Source: Corynebacterium meitnerae
GTDB taxonomy: Bacteria > Actinomycetota > Actinomycetes > Mycobacteriales > Mycobacteriaceae
DNA: 56,682 bases
Assembly (NCBI RefSeq): GCF_027570075.1
Contig: NZ_JAKMUS010000014.1
Location: 1-56,682 of the forward strand
Reading direction: 5' to 3'
Each line of letters starts with the position of its first letter. Position 1 is the stretch's first letter. This document shows positions 34,611-47,400 of this stretch, one piece after another. A model generated the notes under the pieces. The model was not told the origin of the DNA. It made no database searches and saw only the letters and a program-made list of their open reading frames with translations. A program made the position numbers and the translations under genes.

Positions 34611-36115
34611 ATGGCGCGCATGGAGGCGGCCGGTGAGGCCAGGGGACGCACGGGAGGTGGCTCTCGTGTGAAATTGCCGCGGTTCAGTCCGCGGAAGTCC
34701 CAGCCGGTGGTGGACCTCCAGGAGCATGAGGATGCGTGGCTGGATTCCCTGGAGGAGGCGCCGCCGCGCACCGGACTGAGGGGGTTGCGGGACAAGTTCT
34801 ATGACTCCCTCGGTGGCACCGGCCGGTGGATGGGGAATGCGTGGAGCTTCCTCACCACCAGTGTGGGACGCCTGCTGGCACTCATGGTTTTGCTCAGTGT
34901 CATGCTGCTGGCCAGCGGCTATGCGATGAGCCAATCCGGCCAGTCCCGCGAAAACGCCCTAGAGACCCTGCTGAGCGCCACCGAGCCCACCAGCAATTCG
35001 GCGCACACCTTATATACGAGCTTGAGCCAGGCCGACACGCTGGCCACCACCTCCTTCGTGCAGCCGGGGCTGCAGACGGCGGAATCCCACCGCCGGTACG
35101 TGGCCACCATTGATAAAGCCGTCATCGCCGCCGACGAAGTTGTGCGCGGCAGCGCGGTGGCCGGGGCACACGCGGAGCATTCGGCGGAGGTGCAGGAGCT
35201 CGTCCGCGACATCCAGCGCATGTTGCCGCAGTACACCGGCCTGATGGAGCGCGCACAAGCAAACCAACGCGTGGGCAATCCGCTGGGTGTGGCCTACATG
35301 ACGCAGGCTTCCACCCTCATGCGCGAGACGATGCTGGCCAAGGCAGAACGCCTGCTCAACATCACCCGCGACCAGGTGGATGATGAGATGCGTCGCCTCA
35401 CCCTGCCCCAGTTCGTGCCGTTGTCCGGCCTGTTGGCGGGCATCGCCGCGCTGGTGTTCACGCAATGGGTGCTGTGGCGGATGTTCCGCCGCCGCCTCAA
35501 CCGCGGCTTCCTCGTCTCCACGGCGCTCATGCTCGCGGCAACAGTGTGGGTCATCAGCGCGAACTCGGCCGCGTGGATTGCGGGCACGCACGGGTTCGAG
35601 GCCGCGAGCCACCAGTTTGAGCAGCTGACCAGCGCCCGCATCACCGCGCAGGAAACCCGCACGACGGAAACGTTGACGCTGCTCACCCGCCGCATGGGCG
35701 ACCGCTCCGCCACCGAGATGGGCGATACGGCCGACGAGGTCACCCGCGCACTGGACACCCTCCCGCCGAGCGCGGATGAAGAGCTCGTGGCCACGACGCG
35801 CCGCGCGCTCACCGACTGGCGCGTCTCCCACTCCCGCATGATGACGGCGCTGCAGCAAGGCGATTACGAGCATGCGGTGGACATCGCCGCATCGCAAGAG
35901 CTTGTCGACGCCTCCCCCTCCGCCGCCACCTCCTTCCACACCCTCGACAAAGGCTTGGCGGACCTCATCTCCCAGTCACGAACAGATCTGCGTTCGCACA
36001 TCACGAACAGTTTGAAAGCCTCCGATAGCGTCGCCCCCGGCGTCATGGTGCTGACGATTCTGGCTTTCCTCATGGCGTGGATCGGCGTCCGCCCGAGGAT
36101 TCAGGAGTACCTGTG

Positions 36116-36116
<1 letters not shown>
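34611..36116 (+). CDS. glnX: GlnX membrane signalling protein
   Basis: A 501-aa membrane protein. One helix lies at ~82-103 (LLALMVLLSVMLLASGYAMS), two close together at ~268-320 and one near the C-terminus (~475-492). Two helical extracytoplasmic domains (~104-262 and ~322-470) resemble four-helix-bundle sensors. There is no kinase or HAMP domain. In corynebacteria and mycobacteria GlnX links the lipoprotein GlnH to the kinase PknG, and synteny here is exact. The stop overlaps the glnH ATG by 1 base (TGATG). Confidence 0.92.
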
Positions 36117-39795
<3,679 letters not shown>

Positions 39796-39820
39796 GGGAT
39801 AGAAGAGGAGAAGAAGGCCC

Positions 39821-41014
39821 CTAGCCCGCGATGGCTGCGGACTTCTGGGCGATGGCCAGCTCCTCATTCGTCGGCACGACCAGCACCTTGGTGGCGGAGT
39901 CGTCCGTGGAGATGATGCGGGCTCCGGAGCCTTCCTCGTTCTTGGCCGGGTCGAGCTTGATGCCAAAGCCTTCGAGGTTGGCCAGGGCATCGGCACGCAC
40001 CTGGGCGGCGTTCTCGCCGACACCGGCGGTGAAGGTGATGGCGTCGACGCGTCCCAGGCCGATCATGTAGGCGCCGATGTAGCGGCGGAGGCGGTGGACG
40101 TAGACGTCGTAGGCCAGCTTGGCCTTCTTGTCGCCGTCGGCGATGCGGGCGTTGATCTCACGGAAGTCGTTCGCACCGGCCAGGCCCTTGAGGCCGGAGC
40201 GGCGGTTGAGCAGGTCATCGATGTCGTCGATGCTCATGCCGGCGGTGCGGTAGAGGTGGAAGATCACGCCCGGGTCGATGTCACCGGAACGGGTGCCCAT
40301 GACCAGGCCTTCGAGCGGGGTGAGGCCCATGGAGGTGTCCACCGGCTTACCGCCGCGCACGGCGGAGACGGAAGCACCGTTGCCGATGTGGAGGACGATC
40401 TGGTTGGTCTCCTCCGGCGCCTTGCCAATCAGGCCCGGCACCTGGGAGGACACGAACTCGTGGGAGGTGCCGTGGAAGCCGTAGCGGCGGATCTGGTGCT
40501 CCCGCGCCAGGTCTTCATCAATCGCGTAGTGGGCGGCACCGTCCGGCAGGTCGCCGAAGAAGCCGGTATCGAACACGGCGACGTGTGGGATGTCCGGCAG
40601 GAGTGCGCGGGCAACGTCGATGCCGTCGATGTTCGCCGGGTTGTGCAACGGGGCGAGGGGGATGAGTTGGCGGATTTGGTCGACAACGGAGTCGTCGATA
40701 AGCACGGGCTCGCCGAATGTCTGACCACCGTGCACGACGCGGTGACCGACGGCGATGATGTGCATCTGCGTCGGGCCAACGCCGTTGGCGTCCAACATGG
40801 CGATGGCCAGCTGCAGGCCGCCGCGGTGGTCACGGATGGGCATGGTGGAGCCCACTTCGCGGCCTTCGATCTGGATGCGGATGTTGCCCTTCGGCTCACC
40901 GATCTGCTCCACCAGGCCGGACACGAACGGGGTGTCCGAGGCGGAGGCTTCGGGGTCCACGATCTGGAATTTGATCGAGGAGGAACCGGAGTTGAGAACG
41001 AGGACGTAAGACAT
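39821..41014 (-). CDS. ackA: Acetate kinase
   Basis: A 397-aa enzyme with [11 protein letters not shown] at the N-terminus (phosphate/adenosine site), [46 protein letters not shown] and a C-terminal [13 protein letters not shown]. It interconverts acetate plus ATP and acetyl phosphate. The ATG lies 2 bases after the pta stop, and its AAGGAG ribosome-binding site is inside the last pta codons. Confidence 0.97.
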   Translation of the reverse strand: MSYVLVLNSGSSSIKFQIVDPEASASDTPFVSGLVEQIGEPKGNIRIQIEGREVGSTMPIRDHRGGLQLAIAMLDANGVGPTQMHIIAVGHRVVHGGQTFGEPVLIDDSVVDQIRQLIPLAPLHNPANIDGIDVARALLPDIPHVAVFDTGFFGDLPDGAAHYAIDEDLAREHQIRRYGFHGTSHEFVSSQVPGLIGKAPEETNQIVLHIGNGASVSAVRGGKPVDTSMGLTPLEGLVMGTRSGDIDPGVIFHLYRTAGMSIDDIDDLLNRRSGLKGLAGANDFREINARIADGDKKAKLAYDVYVHRLRRYIGAYMIGLGRVDAITFTAGVGENAAQVRADALANLEGFGIKLDPAKNEEGSGARIISTDDSATKVLVVPTNEELAIAQKSAAIAG

Positions 41015-41016
41015 GT

Positions 41017-42372
41017 TTATTCTCCTTGTGCCTGGATAGCCGTGATAGCCACCGTGTTAACAATGTCGGGGACCGTCGCACCACGCGACAGGTCGTTGAC
41101 GGGTTTGTTCAGACCCTGCAGGATCGGGCCCACTGCCAACGCGTCGGCGGTGCGCTGCGCGATCTTGTAGCCGGCATTGCCTGCTTCAAGGTCAGGGAAG
41201 ATGAAGACGTTGGCCTCACCAGCCACCGGGGAATCGGGGGCCTTCTTCTTGCCCACACCCGGGTCGCACGCGGCGTCAAATTGCAGCGGGCCATCCACAG
41301 CGAGGGACGAATCCAGCTCGCGCGCCTTCGCCGTTGCCTCGACCGCGCGGTCCACGTCCGGGCCGGAGCCGGAGGTGCCGGTGGAGTAGGACAGGATGGC
41401 CACCTTCGGGTCAATGCCGAACTGGGCTGCGGTCTTGGCGGATACGGCAGCGATCTCACCGATCTGCTCCGCCGTCGGGTTCGGGTTCACCGCACAGTCA
41501 CCGAAGGCCCACAGGCGGCCACGCATGACCATGAGGAAGATGGAGGACACCACGGATGCGCCCGGCACGGTTTTGATGATCTGGAAGGACGGCTTAATCG
41601 TGTGCGCCGTCGTGTTCGCAGCTCCGGAGACCATGCCGTCTGCCAGACCCTTGTGCACCATCATTGTGGCGAAGTAGGAGATGTCCTTCATGGTCTCCCT
41701 CGCCTCATCCAGGGTGATACCCTTGGACTTGCGCAGTTCTGCGAAGTCCGCGGCGAACTCCTCCAGCAGGTCCGAGTTCAGGTGGTCAATGATGTTCACG
41801 CCGGCCAGGTTGAGGCCCAGGCTGTCCGCGCGGCGCTGGATGTCCTCCGCCACGCCAAGGATGGTGATGTCAGCGACGCCCTGCGCGAGCAGCTGGTGCG
41901 CGGCCTGCAGAATGCGATCGTCCTCACCCTCCGGCAGGACGATGTGTTTGCGGTCCGCCTTCGCGCGGGTGAGGAGCCAGTGTTCAAAAACAGCGGCGGA
42001 CATGATGGGCTCAGTCTCCGTCTCCAGCGCCTGCGCAAGGGTGTGCTTATCGACGCTCTCTGCAACCCCCGCCACCGTCGCCCCCAGCTGCGCGATACGC
42101 GCCTCGGCGCGCTCCGCCGCAACGGGGCAAGCACTGACGATAAGGAGGGGGATACCGAGGGCGGATGCCGCATCAGCGTCAAAGTTGTAATCCCCGGAGC
42201 CCTGCACCAGCGTGTCCCCGGTGAGCAGTTCAGCTGCCACGATGGCGGCGACGTCCGCCTCCTGATCAGCGAGCTTGACGAGGTTCAGGTTGGTCTCCGC
42301 AGCGAGCCCCTCAATGTCAATGCCATCGAAGGTCCGGCCGACTGTGGTGATCAGGACGGACTTGTTAGCCAT
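41017..42372 (-). CDS. pta: Phosphate acetyltransferase
   Basis: A 451-aa enzyme. The N-terminal ~125 residues are a reduced regulatory-type domain. The catalytic PTA_PTB domain follows (~135-450), with [43 protein letters not shown] and the C-terminal [16 protein letters not shown]. It is shorter than E. coli Pta (~714 aa) and matches the actinobacterial length. It makes acetyl phosphate from acetyl-CoA and forms an operon with ackA. The upstream region carries RamA- and GlxR-like motifs. Confidence 0.96.
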   Translation of the reverse strand: MANKSVLITTVGRTFDGIDIEGLAAETNLNLVKLADQEADVAAIVAAELLTGDTLVQGSGDYNFDADAASALGIPLLIVSACPVAAERAEARIAQLGATVAGVAESVDKHTLAQALETETEPIMSAAVFEHWLLTRAKADRKHIVLPEGEDDRILQAAHQLLAQGVADITILGVAEDIQRRADSLGLNLAGVNIIDHLNSDLLEEFAADFAELRKSKGITLDEARETMKDISYFATMMVHKGLADGMVSGAANTTAHTIKPSFQIIKTVPGASVVSSIFLMVMRGRLWAFGDCAVNPNPTAEQIGEIAAVSAKTAAQFGIDPKVAILSYSTGTSGSGPDVDRAVEATAKARELDSSLAVDGPLQFDAACDPGVGKKKAPDSPVAGEANVFIFPDLEAGNAGYKIAQRTADALAVGPILQGLNKPVNDLSRGATVPDIVNTVAITAIQAQGE

Positions 42373-42433
42373 GCGTTTCCTTTCATGTCACAAAGGCAGT
42401 GCTCCCAGTCTAACTGTGTATGGGGGACCACGC

Positions 42434-42484
42434 TGGGGGTTTACTGTGTGCTTTTTCACTCACCCCACCCATATGGGACCCCCG
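42434..42484. promoter_or_regulatory. Candidate RamA half sites and GlxR-like box upstream of pta
   Basis: TGGGGGT (42434-42440), ACCCCA (42462-42467) and ACCCCCG (42478-42484) fit the loose RamA half-site rule. TGTGTGCTTTTTCACT (42445-42460) keeps most of the GlxR/CRP-type TGTG...CAC palindrome. In C. glutamicum the pta-ackA operon is controlled by RamA and RamB. Such short motifs occur by chance, so this is a suggestion only. Confidence 0.35.
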
Positions 42485-42514
42485 TCCCCTGAAGACCACT
42501 CGGTGCGAATTTAA

Positions 42515-42556
42515 TAGACTGCTTAGTCTAGACTTATTTGCCTGAGGCGCTATGAT
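42515..42556 (+). promoter_or_regulatory. Candidate promoter and palindromic operator of fprA
   Basis: TATGAT at 42551-42556 is a good -10 element with a poor -35. A perfect inverted repeat TAGACT-GCTT-AGTCTA (42515-42530) lies where a repressor or activator would overlap the -35 region. The regulator is unknown. Confidence 0.4.
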
Positions 42557-42615
42557 GTCCGATAGCACAAGAAACTATCCTTATCTCCGATAAAACAAGG
42601 ATGCACAGGAAAAAG

Positions 42616-44022
42616 ATGACCACAGACAACACTGCACCCTCCGCCCAGACCGATTCCCTCCGCGTTGCCGTCGTCGGCTCCGGCCCCGCCGGCATTTACG
42701 CTTCTGACCTTCTGGTCAAATCCGACCTGGCCAAGAACGGCACCGAGGTCCGCGTGGACCTGTTTGAGCGCATGCCGGCCCCCTTCGGCCTGATCCGCTA
42801 CGGCGTGGCGCCGGACCACCCGCGCATCAAAGGCATTATTAAATCCCTGCACAACGTGATGGATAAGCCGGAGATCCGCCTGCTGGGCAACGTGGATGTG
42901 GGCAATGACATCACGGTGGAGGAGCTGCAGGAGTACTACGACGCAGTAGTCTTTGCCACCGGCGCTGTGGCTGACCGCGACCTGAATGTCCCGGGCGCGG
43001 ACCTAGACGGCCACTTTGGTGCCGGCGAGTTCGTAGGCTTCTACGACGGCAACCCGAACTTTGAGCGCAACTGGGACCTCACGGCGGAGAAGATCGCCAT
43101 CGTCGGCGTGGGCAACGTCGCCCTGGACATCGCCCGCGTGCTGGCTAAGACCGCGGATGAGCTCAAGGTGACGGAGATCCCCGACAACGTCTACGACAAC
43201 CTGAACGCATCCGCTGCCAAGGAGATCCACGTCTTCGGCCGCCGTGGCCCCGCCCAGGCGAAGTTCTCCCCGCTGGAGCTCAAGGAGCTGGACCACTCGG
43301 ACACCATTGAGGTCATCGTGGATCCGGAGGATATTGATTATGACGAGGCGTCGGAGCAGGCTCGTCGCGAAGCAAAAAGCGTCGACCTCGTCTGCCAGAC
43401 CCTCGAAGGCTACGCGATGCGCGACCCGAAGGGCGCCCCGCACAAGCTGTTCATCCACTTCTTCGAGTCCCCGGTGGAGATTCTCGGCGACGACAACGGC
43501 AAGGTCACCGGCTTTGTCACCGAACGCACCGAACTGGACGGCAAGGGCGGCGTGACCCTGACCGGCAAGACCACCACCTGGGATGTCCAGGCGGTGTACC
43601 GCGCCGTCGGCTACCGCTCTGACGCTGTCAAGGGTGTGCCTTTCGACGACCTCCGTGCCGTCATCCCCAACGACGAAGGCCACGTGCTCACCGAATTCGG
43701 CGGCGACATCGTCCCCGGTCTGTACGCCACCGGCTGGATTAAGCGTGGACCTATCGGACTTATTGGCAACACCAAATCCGATGCGAAGGACACCACCACC
43801 ATGCTGCTGGAGGACTTCACCTCCGGCCGCCTCACCCCCACCGCTCACCGCAACGACCAGGCCATCCTCGACCTGCTCGCCGACAAGGGCATCAAGGTGA
43901 CCACCTGGGACGGCTGGCACAACCTCGACGCCGCCGAACGCGCCCTTGGCGAGGCCGAAGGCCGCGAACGCAAGAAGATCGTCGAGTGGGACGACATGGT
44001 CAACGCCTCCCACCCGGAGTAA
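42616..44022 (+). CDS. fprA: Ferredoxin/adrenodoxin-NADP+ reductase
   Basis: A 468-aa flavoenzyme; ATG 42616 is preferred (AGGAA 6 bases upstream) over ATG 42601. It has FAD-binding VVGSGPAGIYASDLL (~19-33), MPAPFGLIRYGVAPDHPRIK, NADP-binding VGVGNVALDIARVL, HVFGRRGPAQAKFSPLELKEL and the C-terminal GLYATGWIKRGPIGLIGNTKSDA. It matches actinobacterial FprA, which feeds electrons from NADPH to ferredoxins. In C. glutamicum it also lies upstream of pta and divergent from it. Confidence 0.95.
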   Translation: MTTDNTAPSAQTDSLRVAVVGSGPAGIYASDLLVKSDLAKNGTEVRVDLFERMPAPFGLIRYGVAPDHPRIKGIIKSLHNVMDKPEIRLLGNVDVGNDITVEELQEYYDAVVFATGAVADRDLNVPGADLDGHFGAGEFVGFYDGNPNFERNWDLTAEKIAIVGVGNVALDIARVLAKTADELKVTEIPDNVYDNLNASAAKEIHVFGRRGPAQAKFSPLELKELDHSDTIEVIVDPEDIDYDEASEQARREAKSVDLVCQTLEGYAMRDPKGAPHKLFIHFFESPVEILGDDNGKVTGFVTERTELDGKGGVTLTGKTTTWDVQAVYRAVGYRSDAVKGVPFDDLRAVIPNDEGHVLTEFGGDIVPGLYATGWIKRGPIGLIGNTKSDAKDTTTMLLEDFTSGRLTPTAHRNDQAILDLLADKGIKVTTWDGWHNLDAAERALGEAEGRERKKIVEWDDMVNASHPE

Positions 44023-44159
44023 AGCGCCAAAACCCCACTCCCCCACGAGCTCCCGGGCCCGCCACGGTTTGAACTGGTACCCGGGAGTTTCTGCTTTCAG
44101 TAGCGCTCAATCCGCCGCGGCACTGCCCACATCATTCACACCAGCTGCACCACCCACAC

Positions 44160-44232
44160 CACATAAGTTTGCCAAACTCCCGTTTTTCGCGACGAAAACA
44201 GCCTTTTTAGGCCTATTTGGCAAACTTAGGTG
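44160..44232. repeat. 73-bp palindromic repeat, type A copy 2
   Basis: CACATAAGTTTGCCAAA (44160-44176) and TTTGGCAAACTTAGGTG (44216-44232) pair with one mismatch. The centre contains CGAAAACAGCC and AGGCC as in the copy at 32297-32369. It lies in the fprA-adhesin intergenic region without an adjacent nuclease-like gene. Confidence 0.85.
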
Positions 44233-44297
44233 TTACTAGTGTGACTTCTCCCGCCCCCAGCGACACCCCCAAACAGACGCCAGGCAGGCACAGAAAA

Positions 44298-44344
44298 ACC
44301 GCCGCCCACCCCATCCCCTTTTCAGGGACAGAATGAGCGGCGGC
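44298..44344 (-). terminator. Terminator of adhesin 1
   Basis: On the minus strand GCCGCCGC...GCGGCGG forms a long stem with an inner GTCCCTGAAAAGGGGA hairpin, then TTTTT. A near-identical copy lies after adhesin 2. Confidence 0.82.
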
Positions 44345-44402
44345 TAAATCACACGGCCAAGCGGCTTACGCCACCTCACCGCAGGGAACCTAGAAGGAAC
44401 CC

Positions 44403-47400
44403 TTAGTTGTTGCCCTCTTCAGAAGAAGCATCCTGATCACCGGACTGGTCCTCAGAACCGGTACCCGGCTGCTCCGGAGCAGGTGCCTCTTCGGACGGCT
44501 TGGAGCTACCCTCCTTCGAGGATCCGCCCTTGTCGTCCTCGCCTTCCTTCTTATCGGAGGAACCGTTCTCACCCGGCTTGATGGAGGATCCGTTCTCGCC
44601 CTCCTGCTTGCCGGAAGAACCCTCACCGATCTTGCCGATGGAGGAGGACAGACCATTGTCACCCTCAACGAGGTCCTTGTTCGACGGGCCACACTTGGTA
44701 GCAATCGTTGCAATCGCAGCGATACCGTACGCCAGGGCGGCGAGACCAGCCAGCACCTGACCCAGGTTTGCACCCGCACCCTTCAGGCGAGCGTCGAACT
44801 CAGCAGCAGCACGAGCCAGGTTCGGATCCAGGATGCCCAGCTGACGCTGCAGCGCCGTGTTCATGTCACGGACCTGCTGATCAAGCTGTGCCTGGAATGC
44901 CTGCAGACCCGGGATTGCGGCCTGTGCAGCGATGCCCAGCGGGATCAGAGCCAGCAGCGGCAGACCGAAGCCCAGCAGGGACTCGGTGCAGCCCTTGCGC
45001 TGCGAAGAGCTGATCGGCTTCTCGACGATCTTCACAGTGAAGTCATCGACCTTATTGCCGTCCTTGTCCTTGACGGTCACCTTGATCTCGTTACCGACCT
45101 CGGCATCGTCATTCGGTGTCACCTTGATGTCACCGTTCGGAAGAAGCTCAGCGGTGCCCGGACCTTCAACCTCAACCGTGGAGTCTTCCGGAACCGTGAA
45201 GCCATCTTCCTTAGGAACCGTGACGGACTCCTTCGGATAGGTTTCCTTGTCCTTCCACGGATCAACGATCTCGACAACAACCTTGTCAAGTTCGTTGCCG
45301 TCCTTGTCCTTGACGGTCACCGTGATCTTGTCACCAGGCTTGGCGTTCTCACCCGGGGTGACAGTGATGGAACCATCATCGTTGATCTTGGCGGTGCCAG
45401 GACCTTCAACCTCAACCGTGGCGCCCTCCGGAACCTCACCAGAACCATCCGTCTTCGGAATCGTCACAGGAGCATCCGGAGTCGTCTTACCGTCCTCCCA
45501 CTGCGGGACATCCACGATCTCGACAACAACCTTGTCAAGTTCGTTGCCGTCCTTGTCCTTGACAATCACCGTGATCTTGTCACCAGGCTTAGCGTTCTCA
45601 CCCGGAGTCACAGTGATGGAGCCATCCTCGTTAATCTTGGCGGTGCCGTTATCATCGCCACCTTCAACCTCAACCGTGGCGCCTTCCGGAACCTCACCAG
45701 AATCATCCGTCTTCGGAATAGTCACAGGAGCATCCGGAGTGGTCTTCGTGTCTTCCCACTGCGGACCATCCACGATCTCGACAACAATCCTGTCGATCTC
45801 GTTGCCGTCCTTGTCCTTGACAATCACCGTGATCTTGTCACCAGGCTTCGCATTCTCACCCGGGGTGACAGTGATGGAGCCATCCTCGTTGATCTTGGCG
45901 GTGCCGTTATCATCGCCACCTTCAACCTCAACCGTGGCGCCTTCCGGAACATCACCAGAACCATCCGTCTTCGGAATCGTCACAGGAGCATTCGGAGTCG
46001 TCTTACCGTCCTCCCACTCAGGGTGCTTGCCAAGGTTGAACTTCGCAGTCGTGTTGTCCTCAGAGTTATCCGGGTACTTGACAACGACCGGAACTTCAAT
46101 CGTCTTAGGCGTTTGATCCGTGATCTTGTCCTTATCGGTAGTCACGGTGACAACACCGGTGTTCGGGTCGACGGTGGCGGTGTAGCCTTCCGGAGCCTTG
46201 AAGTCACCCGGAATAGAGAACTTGGACTTCTCCGGAATCTCAACCTTCTTGTCAGTCGGCTTGCCGTCCTTGCCCTGCTCATAGAAGTCCGGAGTTGACT
46301 CAGCCTTGCCACCCGGGAGGACGGTCTTGTCCTCGTACTTCGGCTCAAACTGACCGTTCTGGTTCGGAACCTTCGGGTTGGTGTCCTTCTCGATCTCCTC
46401 GGTATCCGGCGTGCCGTCACCGTCATCATCCGGGTCCTCGACATCAGGCGTGCCGTCACCATCGGTGTCCAGCTTGAAGTTTGCCTTCGTCTTATCACCG
46501 GAACCATCCGGGTACTCAACGTTGACCGGAACATCGAAGTCTTCGACAGTGTCCTTGTTGAGCTTGTCCTTATCGACGGTCACGGTGATCACACCGGTGT
46601 TCTTGTCGATGTTGACGGTGTAGCCATCCGGAGCCTTGAAGTCATCCGGAATGGAGAACTTGGAGTTCGGCGGAATCTCAACCTTCTTATCAGTCGGTTC
46701 ACCGTGCTCATCCTGCTCGAAGAACGTCGGCGTGGACGTGTTCTCCTTGTTCGGATCAACAAGAGTGTCCTCGTACTTCGGCTCAACCTTGTCAGCATCG
46801 CGCTTAGCGGTCAGAACGAACGGAGCAGTAGCCGTAGCGACCGTCTTGTCCTCGTAGGTGACCTTCACCGGCACGTCAAGGCTAGCCTTCGTCGGAGCAT
46901 CCTTCGGGAAGGTAACAGAGACCTCACCCGTAGCCGCGTCAACCTCGACGGTGTAACCCTCGGGAGCCGTAAAGCCCTCCGCGAGCTCGAACTTCGTCGG
47001 CTTCTTCTTCGGATCCTGTTTCGTCAACTCATCAGCCGTGAGCTTCTCGGTGTCAGTGGTCGCCGTGTTGTCGAAAGTCGGAGCCTTCGACTTCGCGGGC
47101 TTACCGATCTCTTTAGCCTCAGTCTTTTCATAGAGTGGCTGCCAGCCGACCAAAACCGTGAATGCATCAGCGGCAATCGCGCTGCCTCGCGCCCCAGTCT
47201 CCTTGTTGACCGGGTACAGGTACGCGGTAAACGTCGTCGTGGACTTGATGCCATCCGGGAAGATCTCCTTGTCACCAGTATCCAACTGGCAGGACTCGAT
47301 GGTGCCGGGTGCCTTTGGAGACTCAGGAGCACAGGTCTTCACAACCTTGCCGGTGTTACCGTCTACCCACTCGATCTGGTACTGCAGACCCTCAGCCCAC

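Larger units (their letters stand above)
44023..44402. other. Intergenic region: palindromic repeat and adhesin terminator
   Basis: No gene. It holds a type A palindromic repeat (44160-44232) and, closer to the adhesin, a long terminator hairpin (44298-44344). The last ~60 bases before the adhesin stop codon are nearly identical to the equivalent stretch after the second adhesin (about 49485-49549). Confidence 0.6.

Noticed and set aside
45262..46021. Possible CRISPR-like array in adhesin 1
   Set aside because: The repeats are in-frame protein modules without spacers.
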